DNA of 64,000 bases from JABDQZ01 sp963801985 (GCA_963801985.1 CAWDGV010000003.1:269212-333211); one strand, 5' to 3'; shown: positions 35,101 to 43,631, counted from the first letter of the stretch. Notes: generated by a model not told the origin, from the letters alone. Made by a program: numbers and translations.

Positions 35101-35981
35101 CGAAAAAATCCTACCGAACCGAACTGCAACTGGAAGACAAGACCCAGATTCCGCTTATCCGTGACCCGCAGGTTTCTGCCGAAGAATCCGAAGCAGTCTT
35201 CTACTTTCCCGGTTGCGGTTCTGAACGGCTGTTTTCCGACGTAGGCCTGGCGACCATCGCCATGCTTTACCAGACCGGAGCAACGATTATCCTGCCTCCT
35301 GGCTATTTATGCTGCGGTTACCCACAGACCGCTGCAGGCCAGGCTGATACCGGCCACCGGATTACCACTGAAAACCGCGTGTTGTTTCATCGTATTGCCA
35401 ACACACTGAATTACATGGATATCAAGACCGTGCTGGTTTCCTGCGGCACCTGTATCGACCAGCTCTTCAAGTATGAATTTGAAAAAATCTTCCCGGGCTC
35501 ACGCCTGATGGACATTCATGAATACCTGCTGGAAAAGAATGTCACCATGGATAACAACACTGACAGGCAGTATCTCTACCACGATCCCTGTCATACACCG
35601 ATAAAACGGCAAAACCCGCTAAAAGTTGCCAGGGCATTGACCAACAAGGAGGTATTACTGTCTGACCGCTGCTGCGGTGAAGCCGGCACTCTGGGAACAG
35701 CACGTCCAGATATAGCAAACCAGTTACGCTTTAGAAAAGCCGCAGAACTTGCCAAAGGAATTGAAACCCTGACTGCCGGGCAACAGGCAACGAAAGACAA
35801 CATCAAACTACTCACCAGTTGCCCCGCCTGCCAGCAGGGCCTGAGTCGCTACGGCGATGAAACAGGACTGAAGACAGATTACATTGTTGTTGAAATGGCC
35901 AACCAGTTATTGGGTGATAAATGGCAGAAAAGCTTTATCGACAAGTTAAACAACGAAGGCATTGAACAGATATTATTGTAG
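32133..35981 (+). CDS. FAD/Fe-S oxidoreductase with DUF3683, glycolate-oxidase-like
   Basis: A 1282-residue fused enzyme. An N-terminal DUF3683 domain (about 1-140) is followed by an FAD-binding PCMH domain (RGGGTGYTG from about 192), an FAD-linked oxidase C-terminal domain (about 500-780, with HMHAGDGNVHTNIP and GEHGIG), two CxxCxxC clusters (CLRCGKCKPVC from 813, CTVCHKCANPCP from 875) and paired CCG domains (LCCGYPQ, SCGTC; later CCGEAG and SCPAC). The core resembles GlcD+GlcF or D-lactate dehydrogenase (Dld2/GlpC-type). The likely job is oxidation of a 2-hydroxyacid, passing electrons to quinone; the substrate is unknown. The gene stands alone. Confidence 0.92.
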   Translation: MTDRIREIPYNYTSFSDREIVIRYLGEENWQLIEQLRGTRRTGRSARMLFEVLGDMWVVQRNPYLQDDLLQNPERQNALTEALHHRLDQFEVRLNNNEQAEQLLKAARQSVRDFENRFTTNKKLQHKVRRALTGITRKDNVDFGGLARVSHSTDATDWRVEMPFVVITPDREDEVAAIVRACLDCGLTIIPRGGGTGYTGSAVPLDAYTAIINTEKLETLSAVEQYKLAGHDQASPTVRTGAGVVTRRVSDLANLHGLAFAVDPTSQDASTIGGNIAMNAGGKKAVLWGTTLDNLVTWRMVTPDADWLEVERLDHNLGKIHEQEKVRFRITRYATDGKTRKELPEIIEIPGKTFRQSGLGKDVTDKFLSGLPGVQKEGCDGLITSARFVLHRMPQHGRTVCLEFFGTDISTAVPAIVEIKDFVEQQDDVLLPGLEHLDERYIKAVKYSTKSSSAEHAGQLPKMVLLADIVSDDEARLHEVTNKVIELARQRNAEGFIATSPEARHRFWLDRARTAAISAHTNAFKINEDVVIPLDRLTEYSRGIERLNIEQSIRNKLAIKQDVLDFLHTDLNALCQCEDDSEENQAILHDKQIAAQKLVSASIKKWQSLLGQLDSPASSIPILNETGQAFIQPDDRLLDLMLRRDLRHSYRDEIASPLKDIFSGQELATIRDKLEQLHQQRRSSRLFIALHMHAGDGNVHTNIPVHSHDYAMLTEADHLVDRIMELTLSLGGSISGEHGIGLTKFQYLDEEKITNFVNYKNRIDPNGHFNRGKLLPGSGLHDAYTPSLQLVQQEALILEESELGALNDDIKHCLRCGKCKPVCMTHVPRANLSYSPRNKILGTGLIIEAFLYEEQTRRGLSVQHFDEMNDVADHCTVCHKCANPCPVNIDFGDVTIRMRKILTERGQKRFNAGTWAAMKLLNATDPRMVKTLRQVMLKWGFKGITFGHDLLRKTPLLKKTDATPGTTTGNISVRDQVTGMMSRPIRVELPKKSYRTELQLEDKTQIPLIRDPQVSAEESEAVFYFPGCGSERLFSDVGLATIAMLYQTGATIILPPGYLCCGYPQTAAGQADTGHRITTENRVLFHRIANTLNYMDIKTVLVSCGTCIDQLFKYEFEKIFPGSRLMDIHEYLLEKNVTMDNNTDRQYLYHDPCHTPIKRQNPLKVARALTNKEVLLSDRCCGEAGTLGTARPDIANQLRFRKAAELAKGIETLTAGQQATKDNIKLLTSCPACQQGLSRYGDETGLKTDYIVVEMANQLLGDKWQKSFIDKLNNEGIEQILL

Positions 35982-36002
35982 GCAGGATTCAAGCTGCAAT
36001 AG

Positions 36003-36662
36003 CTAGACTTCAACCGAACGAATCAGATCAACTCTTTGCTGGTAAGACGCAACTTTTTCCAGTCCACGATTTTTCAACAGCTCTACGGCTTCTCCCGCCA
36101 GAAGTAAGCGCTGATCCTGATCCAGCAGTTCAAGTGCTTTTTCAACCTGGGCATCATCTTCGCTCAGCATAACTGCTGCAAACTCATCTTCAAGAATCAG
36201 CGTTTCGGCATCGATCAGGTCAGCAACCAGCACATACTCCAGCATGGCAAAATGCTGCTGGCGCGCCATCTCTTCCTGGAGCAGCTCACTTTCAGCCTTG
36301 CTGTCACCAGCGGCATGCCCCCTGACAGTCGACATGATGACTTTTAACAGGTCTCGTATTGCTGCCTTGTTATTACCCTGCTGGTCGCCAAGCCGGCAGC
36401 TTGTTTCATAAAGCTTTTCCAGCTCGGCCTTAAGGTCCAGCACAACATCACTTTCCTCATTCTCTTTCAAGGCCACCGCCTGCTCCACCAACTTGCGTAA
36501 CTGCGCAAGGCAAGTGACGATCTCTTCGTGATCAAGTCGCTGCACTTCCAGCAATTCATCATTTGTGTATTCATTGATTGGACGTGGAAACAGGGCATTT
36601 TTCAACTTGCGTCTGAAATGACGCTCATGCCGACCCGGTCGTTCACTAAAAGGAATTTCCAT
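36003..36662 (-). CDS. Hypothetical helical protein
   Basis: A 219-residue, acidic, mostly helical protein with no signal peptide, membrane segment or cysteine pair; heptad-like runs suggest coiled coils (about 45-130). I do not recognise a family. It converges with the FAD oxidoreductase gene and is divergent from the TraB-family gene. The opposite-strand ORF over its 5' end is short and not credible. Confidence 0.7.
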   Translation of the reverse strand: MEIPFSERPGRHERHFRRKLKNALFPRPINEYTNDELLEVQRLDHEEIVTCLAQLRKLVEQAVALKENEESDVVLDLKAELEKLYETSCRLGDQQGNNKAAIRDLLKVIMSTVRGHAAGDSKAESELLQEEMARQQHFAMLEYVLVADLIDAETLILEDEFAAVMLSEDDAQVEKALELLDQDQRLLLAGEAVELLKNRGLEKVASYQQRVDLIRSVEV

Positions 36663-36760
36663 AATTTTTTAACCAAAACTGAGAACGTATGTCATATATT
36701 ATCTACCAATAATACCTCATCAGCCTGCACGATAAGCAGCATTTACGTTACTATTCGCCC

Positions 36761-37951
36761 ATGAATTCTCAAGAACCTATGGAGCAGGTCACCGTTGGTG
36801 ACAGCCTGGTGACCTTACTGGGTACAGCTCACGTTTCCAAAAGCAGTGCTGAAACTGTCAGGCAGTTACTCGATACCGGTAACTATGATGCCGTTGCGGT
36901 AGAATTGTGCCCGGCACGCTACAACGCCATGTTAAACCCGGATGCACTTGCACAAATGGACCTGTTTAAAGTCGTCCGTGACGGCAAGGCTGCAATGGTT
37001 GCCGCCAACCTGGCCATGGGTGCTTACCAGCAACGACTGGCAGAACAGTTTGGTATTGAACCTGGCGCAGAACAGCGCGCAGCGATTGATGTTGCCAGGC
37101 AGCAATCCATACCGGTCCTGCTGATTGACCGTGACATTGGCGTTACCTTGAAACGTGTTGCCAGCAATGTGCCCTGGTACAAGCGTATTGGTATTGTTGG
37201 CGGCCTGCTGGCCAGCATTCTTTCCAGGGAAGAAGTGAGCGAAGACGAAATCGAGCAGCTTAAGCAAGGCGATATGCTGGAAACAACTTTTGCCGAATTC
37301 GCCGAAGAGCGCCAGGACCTGTACGAGCCACTCATCGACGAGCGCGACCAGTACATGACGGCCCGCATACTGCAGGAAATACAGCAACAGGGACATGAAA
37401 ATATTCTGGCGGTTCTCGGCGCCGGGCATGTAGCCGGCATAAAATCCTACCTGCAACAGGGCCTGGATAATCCTGACCAAACCATTGAGCGCCTTGAAAA
37501 GCAGCCGGTAAAATCAAAAATCCTGAAGTACCTGCCCTGGCTGATTGTTGTGCTGGTATTCACCGGTTTTTTCATCGGCTTTCAACGCAGCCCTGAACTT
37601 GGCATGCAACTCGTTTGGGAATGGGTGATTATCAACGGCGGGCTTTCCGCTCTGGGAGCTTTACTGGCAGCAGCCCACCCTTTAACGATTGTGACAGCCT
37701 TTGTCGCCGCTCCCATTACGTCCTTAAACCCGACTATTGGTGCCGGCATGGTGACCACTGCTGCTGAACTTTATTTTCGCAAACCCCAGGTGGGTGATTT
37801 TGGCTCCCTGCGCCATGACACCACGCACTGGAAAGGCTGGTGGAAAAACCGGGTATCCCGTACCTTGCTGGTATTCCTGTTCAGCACGCTCGGTTCGGCA
37901 GTGGGTACTTACCTGGCGGGCTTCCGCATTTTCGATAAACTGACGGGTTAA
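36761..37951 (+). CDS. TraB/PrgY family membrane protein
   Basis: A 396-residue TraB-domain protein. Conserved residues are GTAHVS (21-26), VELCPARY and the second His motif GAGHVAGI. Three or four C-terminal transmembrane segments (from about 250) follow. TraB/PrgY proteins shut down pheromone signals in enterococci, and the domain is related to Tiki/GumN peptidases; in proteobacteria the role is unknown. Monocistronic, convergent with slyX. Confidence 0.9.
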   Translation: MNSQEPMEQVTVGDSLVTLLGTAHVSKSSAETVRQLLDTGNYDAVAVELCPARYNAMLNPDALAQMDLFKVVRDGKAAMVAANLAMGAYQQRLAEQFGIEPGAEQRAAIDVARQQSIPVLLIDRDIGVTLKRVASNVPWYKRIGIVGGLLASILSREEVSEDEIEQLKQGDMLETTFAEFAEERQDLYEPLIDERDQYMTARILQEIQQQGHENILAVLGAGHVAGIKSYLQQGLDNPDQTIERLEKQPVKSKILKYLPWLIVVLVFTGFFIGFQRSPELGMQLVWEWVIINGGLSALGALLAAAHPLTIVTAFVAAPITSLNPTIGAGMVTTAAELYFRKPQVGDFGSLRHDTTHWKGWWKNRVSRTLLVFLFSTLGSAVGTYLAGFRIFDKLTG

Positions 37952-38005
37952 CGCCGCCTTTCGAAACAACTTGCGAATGGATGAGCCAGCATTTTAGAGA
38001 AGCAA

Positions 38006-38224
38006 TCAGTAATGCGGCGGGACCTCGTTTTGCGGCGCTTCAGGCCTCTGCTCGGATAACTGCTTGAGCTGGCCGTAAAGATACTGAATCTGCTGTCGCA
38101 GCAGCTCAATGGCCTGGTCCTGCCGGGCTATGGTTTTGTTCAGATGATCAATAGCATCTTCCTGGAACACCAGTCGACTTTGCAGATCCTCGATCGTTTT
38201 ATGTGAAGCGTTATCACCCATCAT
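38006..38224 (-). CDS. slyX: SlyX-like protein
   Basis: A 72-residue coiled-coil protein. The heptads (LQSRLVFQEDAIDHLNKTIA then QDQAIELLRQQIQYLY) and the C-terminal PHY ending are typical of SlyX. Function is unknown. It is 11 bases downstream of zapE on the same strand. Confidence 0.92.
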   Translation of the reverse strand: MMGDNASHKTIEDLQSRLVFQEDAIDHLNKTIARQDQAIELLRQQIQYLYGQLKQLSEQRPEAPQNEVPPHY

Positions 38225-38235
38225 TACTCCCTACA

Positions 38236-39318
38236 TTAAGGCCTGTGTGCCAATGCCAGATATTCCGACGACTGCATTTCCTGTAAGCGACTGGCCGTTC
38301 GCTGAAACTCAAAAGCCAACCTTTCACCGCTATAGAGATGTTGCGGATGAGCTTCTGCACTCATAACCAGTTTAACGCGGTGATCATAAAAAATATCAAT
38401 CATTGAGATAAAGCGCCTGGCGCAGTCATCCCGACTGCCATCGAGCACCGGTACATCCTCTAAAAACAACGTGTGGAAGCTGCGGGCAATTTCCAGGTAG
38501 TCTGATGCATGGCGGGGACCGTGGCACAATTCTCCGAAGGAAAACCAGATAACATCGGCCGCCATTTTTTTATAACGCACGCTACGACTGGCAATCGTAA
38601 GTGCCTCATCCTCGGCAACCTCATGATTTATACAGAGGCGTTCAAACTCTTCCCTGAATTGCTGTTTTGCTGCCATGTTGTTTTCCAGCAGGTATACCGG
38701 CATCTGTTCAAGGGTTTCACGGCGGTAATCATGCCCACCACCGATATGAACGATGCGCGTATAATCCTGTAATAATTTTATCGCCGGTAAAAAAGAAGCA
38801 CGCTGAATACCCTCGTTATACAGCTCTTCAGGCAACACGTTGGAAGTTGTTACCAGCGAGATTTTATTTTCAAACAGGCCCTTAAGCAATTGCGCTAGTA
38901 TCACTGCATCGGCAATATCCACAACATGAAATTCATCAAGAAACAGCACCCTCGTGTCTTTTCCCAGTTTTCCAGCAATATAAGGCAGGGGATCAGCCCG
39001 GCCCTGGTATTGCTTTAGCCACTGGTGAATGTCCTGCATGAATGCATGAAAATGCTGACGCCTTTTTTCAACAATCGGCAATGTGTCATACAACAGGTCT
39101 GCCAGCCAGGTTTTACCACGGCCGACACCGCCCCAGAGGTACAAACCCTTTAGCAGTGGATATTGCTTCGTTGAAAAGAAAAAGCGACGTTGTGGCTGGA
39201 TTGAATTAATCTGCTGATAAAAATCCTGCAACGCAGAAACAGCTGTCTGCTGGTGGGTATCAGGCTGGATTTCACCAGCAGAAAGCAGGACCTGATAGAC
39301 GTCAGCCGGTGTTCCCAA
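38236..39318 (-). CDS. zapE: Cell division protein ZapE (AFG1-like ATPase)
   Basis: A 360-residue P-loop ATPase with Walker A GGVGRGKT (63-70) and Walker B RVLFLDEFHVVD. ZapE (YhcM) modulates the Z-ring in E. coli. The frame opens only after the TGA of the upstream gene, and the first usable start is TTG at 39318 (minus strand), nine bases past that stop; no ATG fits. Length is the family norm. It is followed by slyX. Confidence 0.93.
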   Translation of the reverse strand: MGTPADVYQVLLSAGEIQPDTHQQTAVSALQDFYQQINSIQPQRRFFFSTKQYPLLKGLYLWGGVGRGKTWLADLLYDTLPIVEKRRQHFHAFMQDIHQWLKQYQGRADPLPYIAGKLGKDTRVLFLDEFHVVDIADAVILAQLLKGLFENKISLVTTSNVLPEELYNEGIQRASFLPAIKLLQDYTRIVHIGGGHDYRRETLEQMPVYLLENNMAAKQQFREEFERLCINHEVAEDEALTIASRSVRYKKMAADVIWFSFGELCHGPRHASDYLEIARSFHTLFLEDVPVLDGSRDDCARRFISMIDIFYDHRVKLVMSAEAHPQHLYSGERLAFEFQRTASRLQEMQSSEYLALAHRP

Positions 39319-39327
39319 TGCGAATAT

Positions 39328-39516
39328 TCAACCACGTGCCAGCATGATTAACAAAATAACAAAGCCCACGACCAGCCCGATTGGAAACAGAAGCCCTTTC
39401 CAATCCTTGTTTTCGGCTTGCTGGCTTTGCTCCATGGCTGCCTTGATGCCCGGGCGAAATAAAAAAAAGATACCCAGACCCAGCGCACCCAGCAACAATT
39501 GTTCCCATAGTTCCAT
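39328..39516 (-). CDS. Small membrane protein, hypothetical
   Basis: A 62-residue protein with hydrophobic segments at about 7-20 and 43-60 and a central polar part (AAMEQSQQAENKDWKG). I recall similar proteins of 60-odd residues in gammaproteobacteria, with no known function. It sits between the ArsR-type gene and zapE on the same strand, with 9 and 27 bases to its neighbours. Confidence 0.65.
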   Translation of the reverse strand: MELWEQLLLGALGLGIFFLFRPGIKAAMEQSQQAENKDWKGLLFPIGLVVGFVILLIMLARG

Positions 39517-39543
39517 AAGATTAATTACACCGTCTTTGCTGAC

Positions 39544-39882
39544 TTATTCACCGGGATAACGGTCATCCAGGTTGGTTGGGCATAACACATTACGCATGGT
39601 ACCGATCAGGTCCAGCAACTGGCTGTTACGAATACGATAAAAAATTCGGTTCGCTTCCTTTCTGGAAACCAGGATATTCTTGTTTCTCAACTGTTCAAGG
39701 TGCTGAGATATGTTGCTTTGTGAAGTGCCTGTCTTTTCAACAATCTCCCCAACTGACAGCTCTGTATCACCCAGGGTACAGAGAATTTTCCAGCGTAATG
39801 GATGGGCCATTGCCTTGAGCGCATTTGCGGTCAGGGTTGTATGCTCATCATCATTCTCTGGATTATCTAAAGATTCGTTCAT
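39544..39882 (-). CDS. ArsR-family winged-helix regulator
   Basis: A 112-residue regulator. The winged-helix region reads ALKAMAHPLRWKILCTL, GEIVEKTGTSQSNISQHLEQL and ILVSRKEANRIFYRI. It lacks the ELCVCDL metal site of ArsR, so the signal is unknown. I chose the ATG at 39882 because GGAGGAG lies four to ten bases upstream; the frame extends to another ATG at 39897 with no such site. It heads a minus-strand group with the small membrane protein, zapE and slyX. Confidence 0.88.
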   Translation of the reverse strand: MNESLDNPENDDEHTTLTANALKAMAHPLRWKILCTLGDTELSVGEIVEKTGTSQSNISQHLEQLRNKNILVSRKEANRIFYRIRNSQLLDLIGTMRNVLCPTNLDDRYPGE

Positions 39883-39904
39883 GACTCCTCCAATCATTCA
39901 TTTC

Positions 39905-40774
39905 TCAGGCAGATGATGCCTGTGACTCCTGTTCGTTAACACGAACATAACCGCTCATATCCTTGGCGATACAGATAATATCGGTAATCTCATCCTGCTC
40001 ATCCGACACCGCAGTCCGTGAAAATAATATCGGTATTCGCACATCTGTTTTCGTTACAAAACGCGCTTCAATGGCTTTTAATGCTCCGGCCCGGATCAGC
40101 GCTTCCAGCCAGGTTCCCATGAAGGCACCGGCCTGTTCATCATCATCCTCTTCAAATACATCACCAATAGACATCCCCCTGAGCTCGTCTTCTTCATAGC
40201 CCAGCATATCGATGGCGGCAGGATTAACTTCCTGAATAACGCCTTCAGGGCTAAGCACCAGTAACGCCTCGCCCATATGCGTGATGATATTTTCCAGATG
40301 CTGCTTGGTCTTGCGTAAAGCTATTGTTCTTTCGATAACTTTTTCTTCAAGCACGCGATTCATTTCGCGTTCTTTTTCAATCAACCTGAAATAGGTGCTG
40401 ATCTTGTTGATCAGCTGGTTATCATCAATCGGTTTAAGCAGGTAATCAACAGCACCCACTTCATAGCCTTTTTGCTGAAACTCTTCTGTCTTAAAAGCCG
40501 CGGTTAAAAAGATAATGGGTATGTCACGCGTCTTTTTGCGTATTTTAAGCATGGATGCCGTCTGGTAACCATCCATTTCAGGCATCTGCACATCCAGAAT
40601 TATCAGATCCAGGTCCGGCTCTGACAAAGCAATTTCCAGTGCCTGCTGACCTGAAAGCGCTTCACGGATTTCTATATCCATGTAACTTTCAAGCAAGGTA
40701 CGCAAAGTAAAAAGATTGTTCTGGTGATCATCAACAATCAGCAGTTTAAAACCTGAGTACCGCTTATCGCTCAT
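39905..40774 (-). CDS. Response regulator with PAS sensor domain
   Basis: A 289-residue protein: a receiver domain (residues 9-130; acidic pair D15/D16, phospho-acceptor D61 in LIILDVQMPEMDG), a coiled-coil link (about 131-165) and a PAS domain (about 165-280). There is no DNA-binding or enzymatic output domain. It overlaps the kinase C-terminal ORF by four bases (ATGA), so it is coupled to that kinase. It may act as a phospho-relay or protein-interaction output. Confidence 0.9.
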   Translation of the reverse strand: MSDKRYSGFKLLIVDDHQNNLFTLRTLLESYMDIEIREALSGQQALEIALSEPDLDLIILDVQMPEMDGYQTASMLKIRKKTRDIPIIFLTAAFKTEEFQQKGYEVGAVDYLLKPIDDNQLINKISTYFRLIEKEREMNRVLEEKVIERTIALRKTKQHLENIITHMGEALLVLSPEGVIQEVNPAAIDMLGYEEDELRGMSIGDVFEEDDDEQAGAFMGTWLEALIRAGALKAIEARFVTKTDVRIPILFSRTAVSDEQDEITDIICIAKDMSGYVRVNEQESQASSA

Positions 40775-41700
40775 TGTTGGCCTGGCTCTTTATTCATCAA
40801 CAGTGCTACAAGTGCTGTTTTCAAATCTTCGGTTTCTACAGGTTTAACAAGATACTCATTCGCTCCACCTTTTAGGCACGCATCCCGCTCCTGCTTGTCA
40901 GCCTTACTCGTCAAGGCAACGATCGGCACGATATTACATTCATAATCATGCCTGATTTTTTTCATCGTAGCATAGCCATCGATTGCCGGCATCTTGATAT
41001 CCATCAATATAATTGCGAATTCATCTTCGGAAAGGGCCTCCAGCGCCTCTTCCGCATCGCCCGCGCCTGTCACCCTGAAACCCCATTGTTCCAGTAATGT
41101 TGTCAATGCCAACAGGTTGCGCACGTCATCATCAATGATCAGCGCATGCAAACCTTCAAAACGCACGCCATTCTCAAGCTGCGGTGTTTTTTCAATATTT
41201 AAAGCCGGCTCATCAATTCCGACCTGCTCATGCTGTATTTGTTCACGATCGAAAACCAGTGGCAGCCGGAGCTGGAAATCAGCACCTTCACCAACCTCGC
41301 TCAACAATTCAATTTCACCACCGAGCAAATGAGCCAGTTCACGACTGATACTCAGGCCAAGTCCCGTGCCGCCGTAGCGACGACTGGTTGAACCATCGAC
41401 CTGCTTGAACGCCTGAAACACCAGGCGCTGTTTGTCCCTCGCAATACCAATACCCGTATCCCTGATACTGATACATATTGGCAAAGCAGCAGAATCGCCA
41501 CCTCCCGAAAATTTCAGGGTGATGGTAACGCCACCGTTGTCGGTAAACTTGACTGCGTTGGCCAGAAAGTTCTTGAGAATCTGGCGCAGCTTGTCAGGAT
41601 CAGAATTTATTCTTAACGGGGCATCCGGCATGATTTCCAGCTTCAGGAAGAGCTGCTTGGCATCAAACTGCGGCTGCATCAGGCTGACAAGTTCATTCAA
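40771..41700 (-). CDS. Hybrid histidine kinase, C-terminal half (ATPase and receiver)
   Basis: A 309-residue frame that begins at a TTG. It holds the HATPase_c domain (N-box around KNFLANAVKF 43-52, G1 DTGIGI 81-86, G2 GTGLGL 111-116) and a receiver domain with D234 (IILMDIKMPAIDG). It lacks a dimerisation domain of its own. Read together with 41693-43111 it completes a normal hybrid kinase: the upstream frame ends IDLPRLLE and this one continues NELVSLMQP. Removing one base at 41701 would join them as RLLNELVSL, which is the sequence usual at this position. A single gene with a frameshift is the best reading. Confidence 0.85.
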   Translation of the reverse strand: MNELVSLMQPQFDAKQLFLKLEIMPDAPLRINSDPDKLRQILKNFLANAVKFTDNGGVTITLKFSGGGDSAALPICISIRDTGIGIARDKQRLVFQAFKQVDGSTSRRYGGTGLGLSISRELAHLLGGEIELLSEVGEGADFQLRLPLVFDREQIQHEQVGIDEPALNIEKTPQLENGVRFEGLHALIIDDDVRNLLALTTLLEQWGFRVTGAGDAEEALEALSEDEFAIILMDIKMPAIDGYATMKKIRHDYECNIVPIVALTSKADKQERDACLKGGANEYLVKPVETEDLKTALVALLMNKEPGQQ

Positions 41701-43111
41701 GTAGCCTGGGTAGATCGATATTTTCCAGGTTCAGGGAAGCACTTCGGGCTTCAATTTTTGACAGGTCAAGAATATCGTCTATCAGGCTCTGCAAATCCCG
41801 GCCAGCCTGGTGAATTACCTGGGCCTGCTTGGCTTTATCTTCGGGCAGGTTACTTTTTTTGTCTGCCAGCATTTTCGAAAGCAACACGATTGAGTTGAGG
41901 GGCGTTCTTAATTCATGGCTGACATTGGCAAGAAATTCCGATTTATACCGATTGGACTCTTCAAGTTCGCGCGTATGGCTTAACAGGCGCTGGTTATTGC
42001 TGATATGTTTTTTCGCCAGGCGGGTCAGCTTTTCTCCCAACAGGGTCAGTTCATCGGTCCACTTCCAGGTAAACACCACCTTTTCATCATCTTCAAGCAG
42101 GCGACTGATGCCATCCGTTAATTCATATCCTATCTGGTCAGCGCGCAAAGCAAACCAGCGCGCTACAATCCAGGCGATGATCATCAACACCAGGCCGATA
42201 CCGGCAATGCGTATGATCAACTGACTGCGGAAATCCACCAGTGGTGACGAATCCACGGCACGCCCCACCCACAACGGTCCCGACGCAGCCGTCTGAATCA
42301 AGGGAACCCATAAAACCTGGTGGCCATCACCACCCGTCCACAGAAACACCTTGCCTGTGGCGAACTGCTCTGCAATGCCGGGAAAATCATCAAAAGCTGT
42401 TCGACCGGTTTCAGCCTGCATGGAAACTTCCAGATAGCGTCCATCATCATAGGCCCAGAACGTATCACTGAAACGACGTGCCATACCACCAATATCAACA
42501 GCCATCAGTACTGCGCCTGTCGGACCGATCTCGGGCACAAAACCCAGTGGACTGGCCAGGTGCAGGTTCATAAAGCGCCGGGGGTCATTTTCCTTGGCAT
42601 CAGGACGTATCTGAACACGACTGATGAACACTCCCGGCCTGGTCGCTGACAGTGTTTCTTTAATAAGCGCTTCCCGGGGCAAAACTGGCGGTGTCAAAGT
42701 GGGTTGCCATTCATGTGATTCAGCATCACGCTCCAGCCAGAACCGCAACTGACCCTGCTGATCGAGAAACAAAATTTCGATGATGTCCAGCTGGTCGGGA
42801 AGAATGCGGTTAATCCATTCGGTGTAAAGAGCGCGCGCCACATCAATAGATGTCTCGTCCTTCACCTGTTCAGCCTGCCCCAGCATCACGCCGGGTTCAG
42901 GCAGCTTGGCCAGCAGCTTGAGCATTTCCTGACGCGAAACCAGGTGCTCGTCAATGTCACGGAAGTCTGATCGCAGATCCTGCAGGTAAACCTGGCGATG
43001 AAATGAGCCCAGCATGTCCAACACGCGGGGTAAATTGGTAATAACGGTTACCAGGATTGGTAACAAGGCAAACAGTAACAAAACCAGCAGTATCTGGGTG
43101 CGAAGCTTCAT
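41693..43111 (-). CDS. Hybrid histidine kinase, N-terminal half (sensor and HisKA)
   Basis: A 472-residue frame: transmembrane helix 1 (about 5-25), a large periplasmic sensor region of Cache type (about 40-295), transmembrane helix 2 (about 298-318), a HAMP-like link and HisKA with the phospho-histidine H399 (SHELRTPLNS). The frame stops right after the dimerisation domain (SKIEARSASLNLENIDL). The catalytic ATPase and receiver are encoded by the overlapping next frame. Sensor ligand is unknown. Confidence 0.85.
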   Translation of the reverse strand: MKLRTQILLVLLLFALLPILVTVITNLPRVLDMLGSFHRQVYLQDLRSDFRDIDEHLVSRQEMLKLLAKLPEPGVMLGQAEQVKDETSIDVARALYTEWINRILPDQLDIIEILFLDQQGQLRFWLERDAESHEWQPTLTPPVLPREALIKETLSATRPGVFISRVQIRPDAKENDPRRFMNLHLASPLGFVPEIGPTGAVLMAVDIGGMARRFSDTFWAYDDGRYLEVSMQAETGRTAFDDFPGIAEQFATGKVFLWTGGDGHQVLWVPLIQTAASGPLWVGRAVDSSPLVDFRSQLIIRIAGIGLVLMIIAWIVARWFALRADQIGYELTDGISRLLEDDEKVVFTWKWTDELTLLGEKLTRLAKKHISNNQRLLSHTRELEESNRYKSEFLANVSHELRTPLNSIVLLSKMLADKKSNLPEDKAKQAQVIHQAGRDLQSLIDDILDLSKIEARSASLNLENIDLPRLLE

Positions 43112-43156
43112 GAAATTCTGAACGGCCCTTTAAGGCTTGAAAAACGAAGTGATCTT

Positions 43157-43631
43157 TTAGAAATAACTATAACGCGCGCACCATTTCAAGCACTCTTCGG
43201 CATGCCCCTTGGGTTTGACATTGTACATGGCATGCCTGACGGTTCCGGTTTTATCAATGATAAAAGTTGAACGCAACAATACCCATGCGCTTCTCACCAT
43301 TTTTTTCCTTTTCCTGCCAGACACCAAAATCGTTGCACATGTTACCATCAACATCCGCCAGCAACCTTACTGTCAGGCCATACTTGTCACGAAACTTGCC
43401 ATGACTGATGCAGTTATCCTTGCTGACACCAATAATCTTCGTATCGAGAGACTCGAAGTCCTGCATCAGGTCGGTAAATTCGGTCGCTTCCATCGTACAG
43501 CCAGGCGTATCATCCTTGGGATAAAAATACACAACATAATTATAGCCACTGCAGTCGGATGATTTGACCATGCTCATATCTGCATCCGGCAATTCAAACT
43601 CAGGGGCCTTATCGCCTTCTTTGATTATCAA
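43157..43631 (-). pseudogene. bcp: Peroxiredoxin, Bcp/PrxQ type, broken by one frameshift
   Basis: A thioredoxin-fold peroxidase reading KEGDKAPEFELPDAD, then VVYFYPKDDTPGCTMEATEF with the peroxidatic cysteine. The usual second cysteine five residues later is T here, so it would be the one-Cys form. The likely start is a TTG at 43631 with GGAGGA upstream; the frame is open further to 43742. One extra base near 43274 shifts the frame after GIV. Removing it gives GIVRSTFIIDKTG and continues to the stop at 43157 (KPKGHAEECLKW). Whether the shift is real or a sequence error cannot be told here. Confidence 0.82.

Noticed and set aside
41690..41710. Programmed ribosomal frameshift in the histidine kinase
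   Set aside because: No slippery heptamer, stimulatory hairpin or internal Shine-Dalgarno is evident, and nearby genes have similar indels, so an error or mutation is more likely.
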